NCBI GenBank assembly: GCA_019116965.1
Contig: DXAT01000070.1
Span: forward strand, 1-37,948
From: Candidatus Coprenecus pullistercoris
GTDB lineage: Bacteria; Bacteroidota; Bacteroidia; Bacteroidales; UBA932
DNA: 37,948 nt
Direction of reading: 5' to 3'
Shown here: in pieces, positions 15,361 through 24,240 of the stretch
Layout: each line of letters starts with the position of its first letter
Numbering within the stretch: position 1 is the stretch's first letter
Notes under the pieces: generated by a model
Told to the model about the DNA's origin: nothing
Database searches by the model: none
Seen by the model: only the letters and a program-made list of their open reading frames with translations
Program-made: the position numbers and the translations under genes

Positions 15361-17820
15361 ATGTTGAGACTTTTAATGAAATTGGCAGGTGCAGTCATGA
15401 TTCTGGCTGCTTTTGTTTCCTGCAAGAACAATGAGGAACCTGATTTGGGAGTTGCCAATATAGCGGCAAATACTAAATCCGTATCCTTTACTAAAGAGGC
15501 CGGCAAGCAGACTGTAAAGATTCTTGCCAGCCGTGATTGGGAAGCCAAGATTTCCAGTACGGAAGGAGAGGTGGACTGGCTTACCGTCTCCCCCGTCAAT
15601 GGAAAGGCATCTGCAGACTCTGTATCTGTGGATATTACAGTGCTTGCAAACAGCGGTGTGGACAGATATGCGACAGTGACTTTTGACGCCGGTGCAGTGA
15701 CCGCTTCGGTCTCGGTATCCCAGGCCGGAGAGATGCAGAAGCAGTATAACTCCATAGCTGATGTGAGAGCTCTGTATCAGGGCGAGAATGTTTCTGTCAG
15801 CGAGGACTGGACTATCTGCGGAACTGTCGTCAGCAACTACCGTCATAGCGGCAGCGGTGGTCTGAACAACGCTACATCCATGAAAACTGTGATTATTCAG
15901 GACGAGACGGCCGGTATATCCCTCTATCTTGTGGAGAATAATACTGAATATGCTGTGGGAGACAGGCTGGAGGTAAAGATACAGGGACTCACCCTTCAGC
16001 GTTTCCAGGGTGGTTCGCTCCAGATAGACGCAGTGCCTATGGACAGAGTCAACAAACTGACCAGCGGACAGCCGGTTGAGGCAAAGGCTATTTCGGCAGC
16101 CGACCTTCTCACAGGCGAGTACGAGTCGCAGTATGTGGCCGTAGCTGATGTGCAGGTGGTTGATGCGGATCTCGGCAAGACATTTGTCATCGGAGACAGC
16201 CATACCTCTATCAACATGATATCCAAGACAGGGGAGAGGTTTGTAATCTTCTCGTCCAAGTATGCTACATACGGCGGTGAGACCGTGCCTGAGGGCAGCG
16301 GAACTCTTAGAGGCATAGCGGCTGTTTACGGCAGCAGCAGTACCTATCAGATCAGCGTCACTTCTACCGATGACTATGCCGGTCTGACAGGAGAGCGTTT
16401 CGACACCAGCGAGATACCCGTCAACGGCAAGGTGGTCGGTGACTACAATACTTGGAACGCCGTAGGCCCTCTCGCCTCATTCTCAGATGACTTCTCTTCT
16501 GTTACTGACAGTTATGAGGAATACCGCAATGACAACTGGATGTTCTATACTTCTGACGGAACAAGTGTCAACACCGGTTTCAAAACCAATATATTTGATG
16601 CGGACAAGTATATAGACATAGCTCCCTATCAGTCTACAGCCGAGCAGGTCGTAGCATACGCCTTGCCTCCGAGAGCCGATATGACCAAGGCCGATCCCAA
16701 GCAGTTCTCGTTTAGAAAGGCCCTGTATTACAAGACTGAGGATGACTCGAAACTGGAAGTAGTGGTGTCCTCCGACTTTGCGGGCGACTTCGAGAAGGCT
16801 ACCTGGACTGTCGTGAAAGACTGCACCTTCCCTTCCGGCAGTGCTCTCAACGAGTGGACGGAGGAGACAGTGGATCTCTCATCTTACTCTTCCCAGACAT
16901 CTCTCGCTATAGCTATCCGCTATACAGGAAAGGCCAACACTTACCGTATAGACGATGTGGCTTTCGGCAACGGTGATAACCAGGGTGGCGGAGACGAGCC
17001 GGATGTTCCCGTAGATCCTACTCTTACGGTGGCAACTATCGACGAGTTCCTTGCAGCCGAAGTCAATGACAATGTCTGGTATCAGCTTACCGGAACAATC
17101 ACGAATATTGCAGACAGCTATTGGGGCAATATTACGATACAGGACGAGACAGGTTCCGTGTATGTATATGGCTTGACAAAGACCAAGGTAGATAAGAATG
17201 ACAACTCGTTCTCTTCTATTGGTCTGAAGGAGGGAGACATAGTTACCCTTGCCGGTACGAGGGACGAGTACAACGATGAGGCCCAGGTAGGCGGTCCCGC
17301 TTACTACATCTCGCATGAAGAAGGCGAGCTTCCCGAGAATCCTGCACTTATTGCAGGTACACAGGGTGACGGCATCTATACAAGTTCAGTAGACCTGACA
17401 CAGCCTTCTGTCAACAGTAATGATGCGAAATGGTATAATTACAAGTTCAATATAGGCGGAAATGATTATCCGGCCATCAAGCTTGGAACAGGCAGTGTGT
17501 CCGGGGCTTACTCTTTCAATCTCGGTAAGACGGGTTCATGCACCCTGACCATGTATGCTATCGCCTGGAACGGCAAAAAGACTCATGCGAAGGTGGAGAT
17601 ATCAGGAGGCGGAACCATTAACGGCATGTCGTATGTGGAACTGGACTGCCAGGCCAACAGCGGCCTTGCGGGCTCTGATACCACTTTGCCTATAACATTC
17701 GGGGCGAATGACTTTTACACCATGAGCATCGAGGGTGCTACTGAGACAACTGTCATAACAGTAACCACTGACGGTATGGCTAACGAGCGTATCGGCTTTA
17801 CAGGTGTCAATGTGAAATAA
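15361..17820 (+). CDS. Large modular surface lipoprotein: BACON, DUF5689-like, jelly-roll and OB-fold-like modules
   Basis: An 819-residue protein with a lipoprotein signal (lipobox FVSC, Cys21). In order: a BACON-like domain (about 34-125; KSVSFTKEAGKQTVKILASRDWEAKIS..WLTVSPVNGKAS); a DUF5689-like OB domain (about 128-345; WTICGTVVSNYRHSG, TVIIQDETAGISLYL, AVGDRLEVKIQGL); a choice-of-anchor/jelly-roll module (about 365-535; PLASFSDDFSS..YRIDDVAFG); a Gly/Pro linker near 540-556; a second OB-like domain (YQLTGTITNIADSYWGNITIQDETGSVYVYGL); and a C-terminal beta module. OB folds here could bind nucleic acid. It heads a seven-gene run with two nucleases and a TonB-dependent receptor, which suggests a surface capture role. 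Domain limits are by eye. Confidence 0.75.
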   Translation: MLRLLMKLAGAVMILAAFVSCKNNEEPDLGVANIAANTKSVSFTKEAGKQTVKILASRDWEAKISSTEGEVDWLTVSPVNGKASADSVSVDITVLANSGVDRYATVTFDAGAVTASVSVSQAGEMQKQYNSIADVRALYQGENVSVSEDWTICGTVVSNYRHSGSGGLNNATSMKTVIIQDETAGISLYLVENNTEYAVGDRLEVKIQGLTLQRFQGGSLQIDAVPMDRVNKLTSGQPVEAKAISAADLLTGEYESQYVAVADVQVVDADLGKTFVIGDSHTSINMISKTGERFVIFSSKYATYGGETVPEGSGTLRGIAAVYGSSSTYQISVTSTDDYAGLTGERFDTSEIPVNGKVVGDYNTWNAVGPLASFSDDFSSVTDSYEEYRNDNWMFYTSDGTSVNTGFKTNIFDADKYIDIAPYQSTAEQVVAYALPPRADMTKADPKQFSFRKALYYKTEDDSKLEVVVSSDFAGDFEKATWTVVKDCTFPSGSALNEWTEETVDLSSYSSQTSLAIAIRYTGKANTYRIDDVAFGNGDNQGGGDEPDVPVDPTLTVATIDEFLAAEVNDNVWYQLTGTITNIADSYWGNITIQDETGSVYVYGLTKTKVDKNDNSFSSIGLKEGDIVTLAGTRDEYNDEAQVGGPAYYISHEEGELPENPALIAGTQGDGIYTSSVDLTQPSVNSNDAKWYNYKFNIGGNDYPAIKLGTGSVSGAYSFNLGKTGSCTLTMYAIAWNGKKTHAKVEISGGGTINGMSYVELDCQANSGLAGSDTTLPITFGANDFYTMSIEGATETTVITVTTDGMANERIGFTGVNVK

Positions 17821-17832
17821 CCCGCCTGACGG

Positions 17833-19053
17833 ATGAGTTGTAAACATATAGTTTTGAGGATTGTGATACTGCTGGCAGCGATGCCGGCAGTATTACTCTC
17901 TTCATGTACCCGGCAGGAGGACAGGGAAGACAATGTGCTTCCCGTCGGGAATGCTGTCAGACTGACCTATGACTCGGTCGCTTATGACCATACATCCCAG
18001 TTTGTGACCGTGACTTCGGATCAGGACTGGACTATAACGCTCAGTTATGACGGGATTGACTCGGACTGGGCTTCGGTATCTCCTGCCTCGGGCAGCGGTA
18101 CCATGAATAATATCATACTGACCTATGAGGCTAACGACAGCGCCTATGTCAGGACGCTGACTCTTACAGTCGCTTTCTCCGGATCTGAGCCCATGACCAC
18201 AGTGATGCGCCAGGGTGGCAATCCCAATCTTCCCGGTGGAGGAACCGGTGGCAGTACCGGCGGTGAAGACCCGCTGTGGCCCGGCCTTAAATCCGATCCA
18301 TACCAGACCGGATGGCTTGAGCTTCCGTCTGTCGAGGAGGAGTCCGGCCGTGCGTTTGTCTTTCACATGACAGAAGTGGGCGGACGCACTAAGCGTAACT
18401 ATTCGATGCTTTACGATGCGGCCGGCAGGATAGCCCTATGGGTGGCGTATCCTTTGTGCAACGAGTATATGGGCAGTGGTCGTACCGATGCCTGGAGTTT
18501 CGACCCGAAGATTCCGGACGAGTATGAGCCGGTGCTGTTCCGGGGTTGGCCCGAGGGCGGTTTCGACAGGGGACATCAGATTCCCTCCGGTTCCCGCAAC
18601 TCCAATACAGCGATGAACAGGCAGACATTTTATTTTACCAACATGACGGCTCAGAACTCCCGGCTCAATCAGGAGGTGTGGGCTACATTGGAGAACAAAG
18701 TCAGGGGATATGCGAGTGTCTGCGATACGCTTTATGTGGTCACCGGTCCGATATTCGATTATGATGATCCGTCCCGGTGGCAGTATACCGAGGATAACAA
18801 CGGTAACAGTGTCGCGGTTCCGGACGGATACTTCAAGGTGTTGCTCAGATATACGGTATCCTCATCCACATATTATTCCGCTGCTTTTGTCTACGAGAAC
18901 CGGGACTATGGGCGCAGCGAACCTTCTGAGTCCGATATGAGGACTGTCGCAGATGTGGAGGAGATGACCGGAATAAAGTTTTTCAACAATCTGCCTCAGG
19001 ATGTGGCCTCATCTGTAAAGCAGCAGTATGAGCCGGGACGCTGGGGACTTTAA
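17833..19053 (+). CDS. Surface DNA/RNA non-specific endonuclease lipoprotein with BACON domain
   Basis: A 406-residue lipoprotein (signal ending LLSSC, Cys25). Residues about 40-130 form a BACON-like domain (FVTVTSDQDWTITLS..WASVSPASGSGT). A Gly-rich linker (LPGGGTGGSTGG) leads to a NUC-family nuclease domain. Its signature FDRGHQIPSGSR holds the catalytic DRGH at 245-248 (His248 general base), and FTNMTAQNSRLNQEVWATLE supplies the metal-binding Asn. Such beta-beta-alpha-metal nucleases cut single- and double-stranded DNA and RNA with Mg. It begins 12 nt after the first gene of the locus, and 19 nt separate it from the EEP gene. Confidence 0.9.
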   Translation: MSCKHIVLRIVILLAAMPAVLLSSCTRQEDREDNVLPVGNAVRLTYDSVAYDHTSQFVTVTSDQDWTITLSYDGIDSDWASVSPASGSGTMNNIILTYEANDSAYVRTLTLTVAFSGSEPMTTVMRQGGNPNLPGGGTGGSTGGEDPLWPGLKSDPYQTGWLELPSVEEESGRAFVFHMTEVGGRTKRNYSMLYDAAGRIALWVAYPLCNEYMGSGRTDAWSFDPKIPDEYEPVLFRGWPEGGFDRGHQIPSGSRNSNTAMNRQTFYFTNMTAQNSRLNQEVWATLENKVRGYASVCDTLYVVTGPIFDYDDPSRWQYTEDNNGNSVAVPDGYFKVLLRYTVSSSTYYSAAFVYENRDYGRSEPSESDMRTVADVEEMTGIKFFNNLPQDVASSVKQQYEPGRWGL

Positions 19054-19072
19054 CCGATAAACCTGACAAGAC

Positions 19073-20113
19073 ATGATGAGAAAATTGATTTTGATTGTAG
19101 TGCCGCTTCTTGTTTTCTTTTCTCTCAGGGCTGAGGAGAAGAGCTATATAGTGACATTCTACAATGTCGAGAACTTCTTCGACATCTACGACGATCCTTC
19201 TACCAGGGATGAGGAGTTTACCCCTGACGGTCCGAAAGAGTGGACGCAGGCGAAGTATGACAGGAAGATGGCCAATATCTCCCAGGTGCTTTTCGGTATA
19301 GCTGCTTCCAATAAGGATTATCCTGCGGTAATCGGGCTGTCGGAGGTGGAGAACCGCAGGGTGCTCGAGGACTTGGTGTCTACTGAGAAGCTGCAGCCTG
19401 CACGCTATCAGATAGTGCACTATGACTCTCCTGAGCCGCGGGGTATAGATGTGGCGCTGCTTTATCGTCCGGATGTGTTCAAGATAGAGTGGAGCGACGC
19501 TTTTCAGCCGGTGATTCCCGAGATTCCGGATTTCAAGACCCGTGACATCCTGGCCGTATGCGGCACTATAGAGGGTGAGAAGTTCTGTTTCTTTGTGAAC
19601 CACTGGTCTTCCCGCCGAGGAGGCTCGGCTGCGTCCGAGTATCTGAGAGTGGGGTGCGCCGAGACTGTGCGCCGCTATGCCGACTCGCTTCAGTCTGTAT
19701 ATCCGGACATCAACATAGTAATCATGGGTGACATGAATGATGACCCCTACAATAAAAGTCTCTCGGAGACGCTCGGTGCCAGAAGGGAGATATCCGAAGT
19801 GGAGCCGGGCGGATATTTCAACCCGTTTTGGAACATGTACAAGGCAGGTTACGGCACTTTGGGTTATCAGGATGCGTGGAATCTCTTTGACAACATCATT
19901 GTCAACTACAATCTCGTGAAGGAGGACGGTGGCAGTACCCTGCATATCCTTCCTTCCGAGCATAAGAATCTATACGGCAGGATATTCAAGCGCAGCTACA
20001 TGATACAGCAGAAGGGACGGTACAAGAACTATCCTCTGCGCTCGTTCAGCGGCAATTCTTTCCTCGGGGGATACAGCGACCATCTTCCGGTATATATAGT
20101 AATAGGTAAATAG
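19073..20113 (+). CDS. Secreted endonuclease/exonuclease/phosphatase-family protein
   Basis: A 346-residue protein with a cleavable signal peptide (MMRKLILIVVPLLVFFSLRAEE) and no lipobox, so probably periplasmic or released. EEP (DNase I-like) motifs are in order: FYNVENFFD, GLSEVENRRVLEDL (metal Glu), PRGIDVALLYR, FFVNHWSSRRGGSAAS (His), GDMNDDPYNKSL (Asp220, Asn222) and the C-terminal GYSDHLPVYI (Asp-His). The NHWSSRRGG pattern is common in Bacteroidota extracellular nucleases of this fold. Exact chemistry (exonuclease, endonuclease or phosphodiesterase) is not deducible. Next to the NUC gene it would shorten fragments further. Confidence 0.88.
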   Translation: MMRKLILIVVPLLVFFSLRAEEKSYIVTFYNVENFFDIYDDPSTRDEEFTPDGPKEWTQAKYDRKMANISQVLFGIAASNKDYPAVIGLSEVENRRVLEDLVSTEKLQPARYQIVHYDSPEPRGIDVALLYRPDVFKIEWSDAFQPVIPEIPDFKTRDILAVCGTIEGEKFCFFVNHWSSRRGGSAASEYLRVGCAETVRRYADSLQSVYPDINIVIMGDMNDDPYNKSLSETLGARREISEVEPGGYFNPFWNMYKAGYGTLGYQDAWNLFDNIIVNYNLVKEDGGSTLHILPSEHKNLYGRIFKRSYMIQQKGRYKNYPLRSFSGNSFLGGYSDHLPVYIVIGK

Positions 20114-20127
20114 AACAGACTACGATT

Positions 20128-22995
20128 ATGAAAATCAAGACAGCAATAGTTTCTTTAGTGATGATGCTGGCCGCTCTGCCCGTTCTGGCTCAGACCGGAG
20201 GGGTCAGGGGTGTGGTGACGGACCGTGCCGCATACCGCCCCGTAAAGGACGCGAAAGTCACACTGTACTGCGCCGGAGATGAACTCTTTGTATATACAGG
20301 AGAGGACGGTGTCTTTGAGTTCCATGATATTGATGACGGTGAGTATCGTCTGGATGTGTCTGCGGCCGGATATATCATGGCCCAGCTCAATGTCCGGATC
20401 AGCGGGGGAGAGATTTACGACCTTATGAATGTCTCTCTTACTCCCGATGTGCCCATGACGGATTTCATGAGCGATGACATGTTTGCGGACTTCGAGGTGG
20501 AGGACGAGTCCGGCTCGGGCTATGAGGACGTGCCTTCGGTGCTGTCCGCCTCGCAGGATGTATTCGACAATATAGCATCGTTCAGTTTCAGTGCGATGCG
20601 CTTTCTCAACCGCGGGTATGAGAGCGGCATGTCTGATATCTATATCAACGGAATCAGGTTCAACGACGCGTTGAGCGGCTACACTCCGTACTCTCTGTTC
20701 AGCGGTCTTAACGAGGCCACCAGGGAGAAGGAGGCTGTCGGAGGCATGGCGGTCTCAGATTATGGAGTGGGCGGTATCAACGGTCTGACCAATGTCAATG
20801 CATACGCGTCGACTGTGGCAAAGGGCTACCGTTTCAGTGTGCTGACCAACAGCTCCACTTACCGTCTGCGTCTGATGGCCACTTATGCCACCGGCCTGAT
20901 GGACAACGGCTGGGCTTTTGCAGCGTCCGTGTCTACCCGTTTGGGAGGCAATGACTACATCACCGGTGTCTACTACAATGCTTTCGCATATTTCCTGGCG
21001 GCTGAGAAGAGGCTGAATGACCAGCACCGCTTCTCGCTGACCCTCTTCGGTTCGCCTGTCCAGCGCGGAGCTCAGAACGCCTCTACCCAGGAGGTGTATG
21101 ATCTGGTGGGAACCAATTACTATAACTCCAACTGGGGTTATCAGAACGGTCAGGTGCGCAATGCCCGCGTGAGGAACAACCATGAGCCGGTACTTCTGTT
21201 CAACTATGAGTACACCCCGTTCGATGACCTGAAGGTCTCAGCAGGAGTGTCATGGCGTTTCGGACGCAACGGTTATTCGGCTCTCGACTGGTATGACGCT
21301 CCGGATCCCCGCCCCGACTATTACAAATACCTGCCCAGCAATTTCGAGGGCTCGTATTATGACCCTGTGGGCCAGATGTGGTCACATAACTCATATTACG
21401 ACCCTGCCAAGCAGGCCTGGGCGGAGGACGGCTGGCGTTATAACAGCAATGTAGCCCATATCAACTGGGACAGGCTCTATGATGTGAACCGCAACAGCTA
21501 TTTCGACGAGGGTATAGACTACAATCCGTCTATCGATGTAGCCAATGCCCACCGTTCTAAATACATCCTGGAGGAGAGACGCACCGATCAGAACGATGTC
21601 AATGTGAACGCTCAGGTAACCAAGAACTTCGGTTCTATCCTCAAAGGTTCGCTCGGCTACAATTTCCGCTGGAACAGGACTGAGTATTACAAGATAGTCA
21701 AGGACCTGATCGGAGGTGACTACTGGCTGAATATCGACCAGTTCGCGGAGAGGGATTTCGGTTCCGACCCCAATGCCTATCAGAATGACCTGGACAATCC
21801 CAACCGCGTGGTAAAGGAGGGAGAGAAGTACGGCTATGACTATTATGCCAATATCCATAACCACAAGGTATGGACATCGTGGGATCTTAATGTCGCAGGT
21901 TTTGAGGCTGTCCTGGGAGGCGAGCTCGGTTACAATACATTCTGGAGGGAGGGAATGATGCGCAAGGGACTTTTCCCCGATAACTCCCTCGGCAATTCGG
22001 AAAAGCTCGATTTCCTCACATACAAGGCCAAGCTCGGACTTTACTATAAGTTCTCGCCTCAGAACATGATTTATGCCAATGTCGGTTACATGACTCAGGC
22101 GCCTTATTTCGACGAAGCATTCCTCTCTCCGAGGACCCGTAATTCAGTCGTCGAGGGTCTTACGACCGAGAAGATATTCAGCGCTGACATCAATTACATG
22201 TTGAAGACCTCGTGGATTTCCCTCCGTGTGTCGGCTTTCTACACTACAATCAAAGACCAGACTGACCTGATCAGTTTCTACGATGATATCCAGAGGGCTT
22301 ACACCAACTTCTCCATGACAGGTATCGATCAGCGCAATGTGGGTATCGAGGCCGGTATCAAGGTACCCATCTATGCAGGACTGGCATTCGAGGGAGCGGT
22401 AAGCTGGGGCAACTACGAGTACACCTCCAACCCTAACTTTACGCAGACTGTGGACAACAGTGCCCGTACGGTGCTTGAGAACGAAACGGTGTACTGGAGC
22501 GGCTTCAAGGTGGCACGTACGCCTCATCTGGCTTCTTCCATAGGTCTGACATGGGCGGGCCCCGGCTATCTGTTCGCAGGACTCGAGCTCAACTACTTCG
22601 ACGGTATGTACATATCAATGAACCCCCTGCGCCGTACCGATTACGCTCTCGAGGGGCTTATCGGCAATGAACTCTGGTCATCCGGAGAGAATGCGCTTAT
22701 TGCACAGGAACTTATCAATGATATAAGGTCTCAGGAGAAGTTTCCCCATGCTTTTGTGCTCAACGCCAATATCGGAAAGTCCTGGTACATAGGCGGCAAG
22801 TATCTCCTCGGAGTCAGTGCCAATATCAACAACATCCTCAACAACCGCAATATCAAGACAGGCGGTTACGAGCAGATGAGACTTTCCCGCGTGTCGGACG
22901 CCCAGGGCGAGTTCTTGTATTACAAGCCGTTCGATTCGAGGTATTTCTACCTGCACGGTATCAACTATATGATCAATGTATATTTCAGATTCTAA
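20128..22995 (+). CDS. TonB-dependent outer-membrane receptor
   Basis: A 955-residue protein: signal peptide ending LPVLAQ, a carboxypeptidase-regulatory-like beta domain (about 23-115; GGVRGVVTDRAAYRPVKDAKVTLY..GEYRLDVSAAGY), an acidic linker, a plug-like region (about 180-270; VFDNIASFSFSAMRFLNRGYESGMSDIYINGIRFND) and a 22-strand-type barrel ending in the outer-membrane C-terminal signature MINVYFRF. The plug is somewhat divergent, and no SusD-type partner is encoded nearby. Set between two nuclease genes and a DUF5689-like lipoprotein, it is the probable importer of oligonucleotides or nucleosides, which is an inference from context. Confidence 0.85.
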   Translation: MKIKTAIVSLVMMLAALPVLAQTGGVRGVVTDRAAYRPVKDAKVTLYCAGDELFVYTGEDGVFEFHDIDDGEYRLDVSAAGYIMAQLNVRISGGEIYDLMNVSLTPDVPMTDFMSDDMFADFEVEDESGSGYEDVPSVLSASQDVFDNIASFSFSAMRFLNRGYESGMSDIYINGIRFNDALSGYTPYSLFSGLNEATREKEAVGGMAVSDYGVGGINGLTNVNAYASTVAKGYRFSVLTNSSTYRLRLMATYATGLMDNGWAFAASVSTRLGGNDYITGVYYNAFAYFLAAEKRLNDQHRFSLTLFGSPVQRGAQNASTQEVYDLVGTNYYNSNWGYQNGQVRNARVRNNHEPVLLFNYEYTPFDDLKVSAGVSWRFGRNGYSALDWYDAPDPRPDYYKYLPSNFEGSYYDPVGQMWSHNSYYDPAKQAWAEDGWRYNSNVAHINWDRLYDVNRNSYFDEGIDYNPSIDVANAHRSKYILEERRTDQNDVNVNAQVTKNFGSILKGSLGYNFRWNRTEYYKIVKDLIGGDYWLNIDQFAERDFGSDPNAYQNDLDNPNRVVKEGEKYGYDYYANIHNHKVWTSWDLNVAGFEAVLGGELGYNTFWREGMMRKGLFPDNSLGNSEKLDFLTYKAKLGLYYKFSPQNMIYANVGYMTQAPYFDEAFLSPRTRNSVVEGLTTEKIFSADINYMLKTSWISLRVSAFYTTIKDQTDLISFYDDIQRAYTNFSMTGIDQRNVGIEAGIKVPIYAGLAFEGAVSWGNYEYTSNPNFTQTVDNSARTVLENETVYWSGFKVARTPHLASSIGLTWAGPGYLFAGLELNYFDGMYISMNPLRRTDYALEGLIGNELWSSGENALIAQELINDIRSQEKFPHAFVLNANIGKSWYIGGKYLLGVSANINNILNNRNIKTGGYEQMRLSRVSDAQGEFLYYKPFDSRYFYLHGINYMINVYFRF

Positions 22996-23010
22996 AACGG
23001 AAAAGCTACA

Positions 23011-23832
23011 ATGAGAAATATTGTAAAATATTCAGCGGCACTGTTGCTCGCGGGTGCGGTTCTGTCGGGATGCAAGAAGTTTTCCGAACCGGAACCGTAT
23101 GAGTTTGCCCGGATGGAAGCCAACATGACACTTGCGGATTTCAAGGCCAAGTATGCCGGAGGGCCTACAGAGATAACAGAGTCCGATATCATCCTCGAGG
23201 GTAAAATTATCAGCTCGGACCGCAGCGGTAATATCTACAGGACACTCTACATTGAGGACAGCACTGCAGGACTGGAGGTGAAGATAGGCAAGACCGGTCT
23301 GTATAATGACTACAAGCTCGGTCAGACATTGTATATCAAACCACAAGGGCTGTGTCTCGGAGCATACGGCGGAAGCGTGCAGCTTGGAGCCAAATCCTAC
23401 AGCGACAGGTATGAGACGACCTGGCTGGATGTTCAGGCGCTTATCGACAGGACAATCTTCCGTGGGGAATTCGGAGACCCCCTGCCTCCTGCGGACATTA
23501 CCGATGCTGCTCAGATTACGGATGCCATGGTATGCCGTTATGTGCGTTTAGTAGGCTTCTCATATCAGGGAAGTCCCGACGGACTCCATACCTGGGCAGT
23601 GAGCAACGACCCTTATACTGGACGTGAGGCTGATTACGGTGAGCAGAATTTTTCCCTCGGTGATGTTACTGTTGTGGTGCGTTCCAGCGGGTACTCTTCT
23701 TTTGCTGATACTGAGGTGGGTCTGGAGATAGGTACCAAATGCAACCTGACCGGTATTCTTACAAAATACAATGACACATATCAGCTCGTCCTTTTGGATC
23801 TGGACGGAGTCGAGGTGGTTTCTGAACAATGA
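23011..23832 (+). CDS. DUF5689-like surface lipoprotein
   Basis: A 273-residue lipoprotein (signal ending AVLSGC, Cys20; mature CKKFSEPEPYEF). It resembles the DUF5689 family: an N-terminal TLADFKAKYAG..ITESDIILEGKIISSDRSGNIYRTLYIEDSTAGLEVKIG with TLYIKPQGLCLGAYGGSVQLGA, and a second OB-like half (MVCRYVRLVGFSY..EIGTKCNLTGILTKYNDTYQLVLLDLDGVEV). The same motif (GTVVSNYR..VIIQDETAGISLYL) occurs in the first gene of the locus, so the locus has two relatives. Its place right after the receptor gene is where SusD-like partners usually sit, suggesting it is the surface binding partner. It overlaps the next gene by 4 bp. Confidence 0.8.
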   Translation: MRNIVKYSAALLLAGAVLSGCKKFSEPEPYEFARMEANMTLADFKAKYAGGPTEITESDIILEGKIISSDRSGNIYRTLYIEDSTAGLEVKIGKTGLYNDYKLGQTLYIKPQGLCLGAYGGSVQLGAKSYSDRYETTWLDVQALIDRTIFRGEFGDPLPPADITDAAQITDAMVCRYVRLVGFSYQGSPDGLHTWAVSNDPYTGREADYGEQNFSLGDVTVVVRSSGYSSFADTEVGLEIGTKCNLTGILTKYNDTYQLVLLDLDGVEVVSEQ

Positions 23833-24239
23833 TGAGAAAGATATTTATGATTTTAGCCCTGGGAGCGGCAGCTGCTCTCCAGGGCTGTTCTGACCGCCGT
23901 GTCAGGGAGGCGGCCGATGTGGCGGACAGTTTTATTACGGCTTTCTTTGCGGCGGATTATGATAAGGCGGCTGCTCTGTGCTCGGACAGCATGAGGGCGA
24001 GAGTCGATGAATCGGCTGCAAGTGTGGATGCGATTTCTGACTCGCTCGAGAAAGCCGCTTTCCTTGAATTGTCAGCCGAACTTGAGATTCATGCCGGAGA
24101 GATCTACGAGATGGGACAGGATTCGGTCATCGTGGACTTCGACATCATGGTGCCGGATGAGCTCGAGCCCATGCGCAACTCTGTAGTAGTGGTGCTGGAC
24201 AAGGCCGCCGATGTGTGGAAAGTGGTCGGGATGAGATAA
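23829..24239 (+). CDS. Small lipoprotein with NTF2-like (DUF4878-type) fold
   Basis: A 136-residue lipoprotein (signal ending ALQGC, Cys20). The pattern AADVADSFITAFFAADYDKAAALCSDSMRARVDE, followed by beta strands and an ending DKAADVWKVVGMR, is typical of small NTF2-like/DUF4878 lipoproteins. Its start overlaps the preceding gene (ATGA) and the PHP gene starts 1 nt after its stop, so all three are translationally linked. Function unknown; a binding or scaffold role in the periplasm is possible. Confidence 0.72.
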   Translation: MMRKIFMILALGAAAALQGCSDRRVREAADVADSFITAFFAADYDKAAALCSDSMRARVDESAASVDAISDSLEKAAFLELSAELEIHAGEIYEMGQDSVIVDFDIMVPDELEPMRNSVVVVLDKAADVWKVVGMR

Positions 24240-24240
24240 G

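Noticed and set aside
18983-19963. A 326-codon minus-strand frame over the EEP nuclease gene
   Set aside because: No domain features, and it opposes a gene with all catalytic motifs intact.
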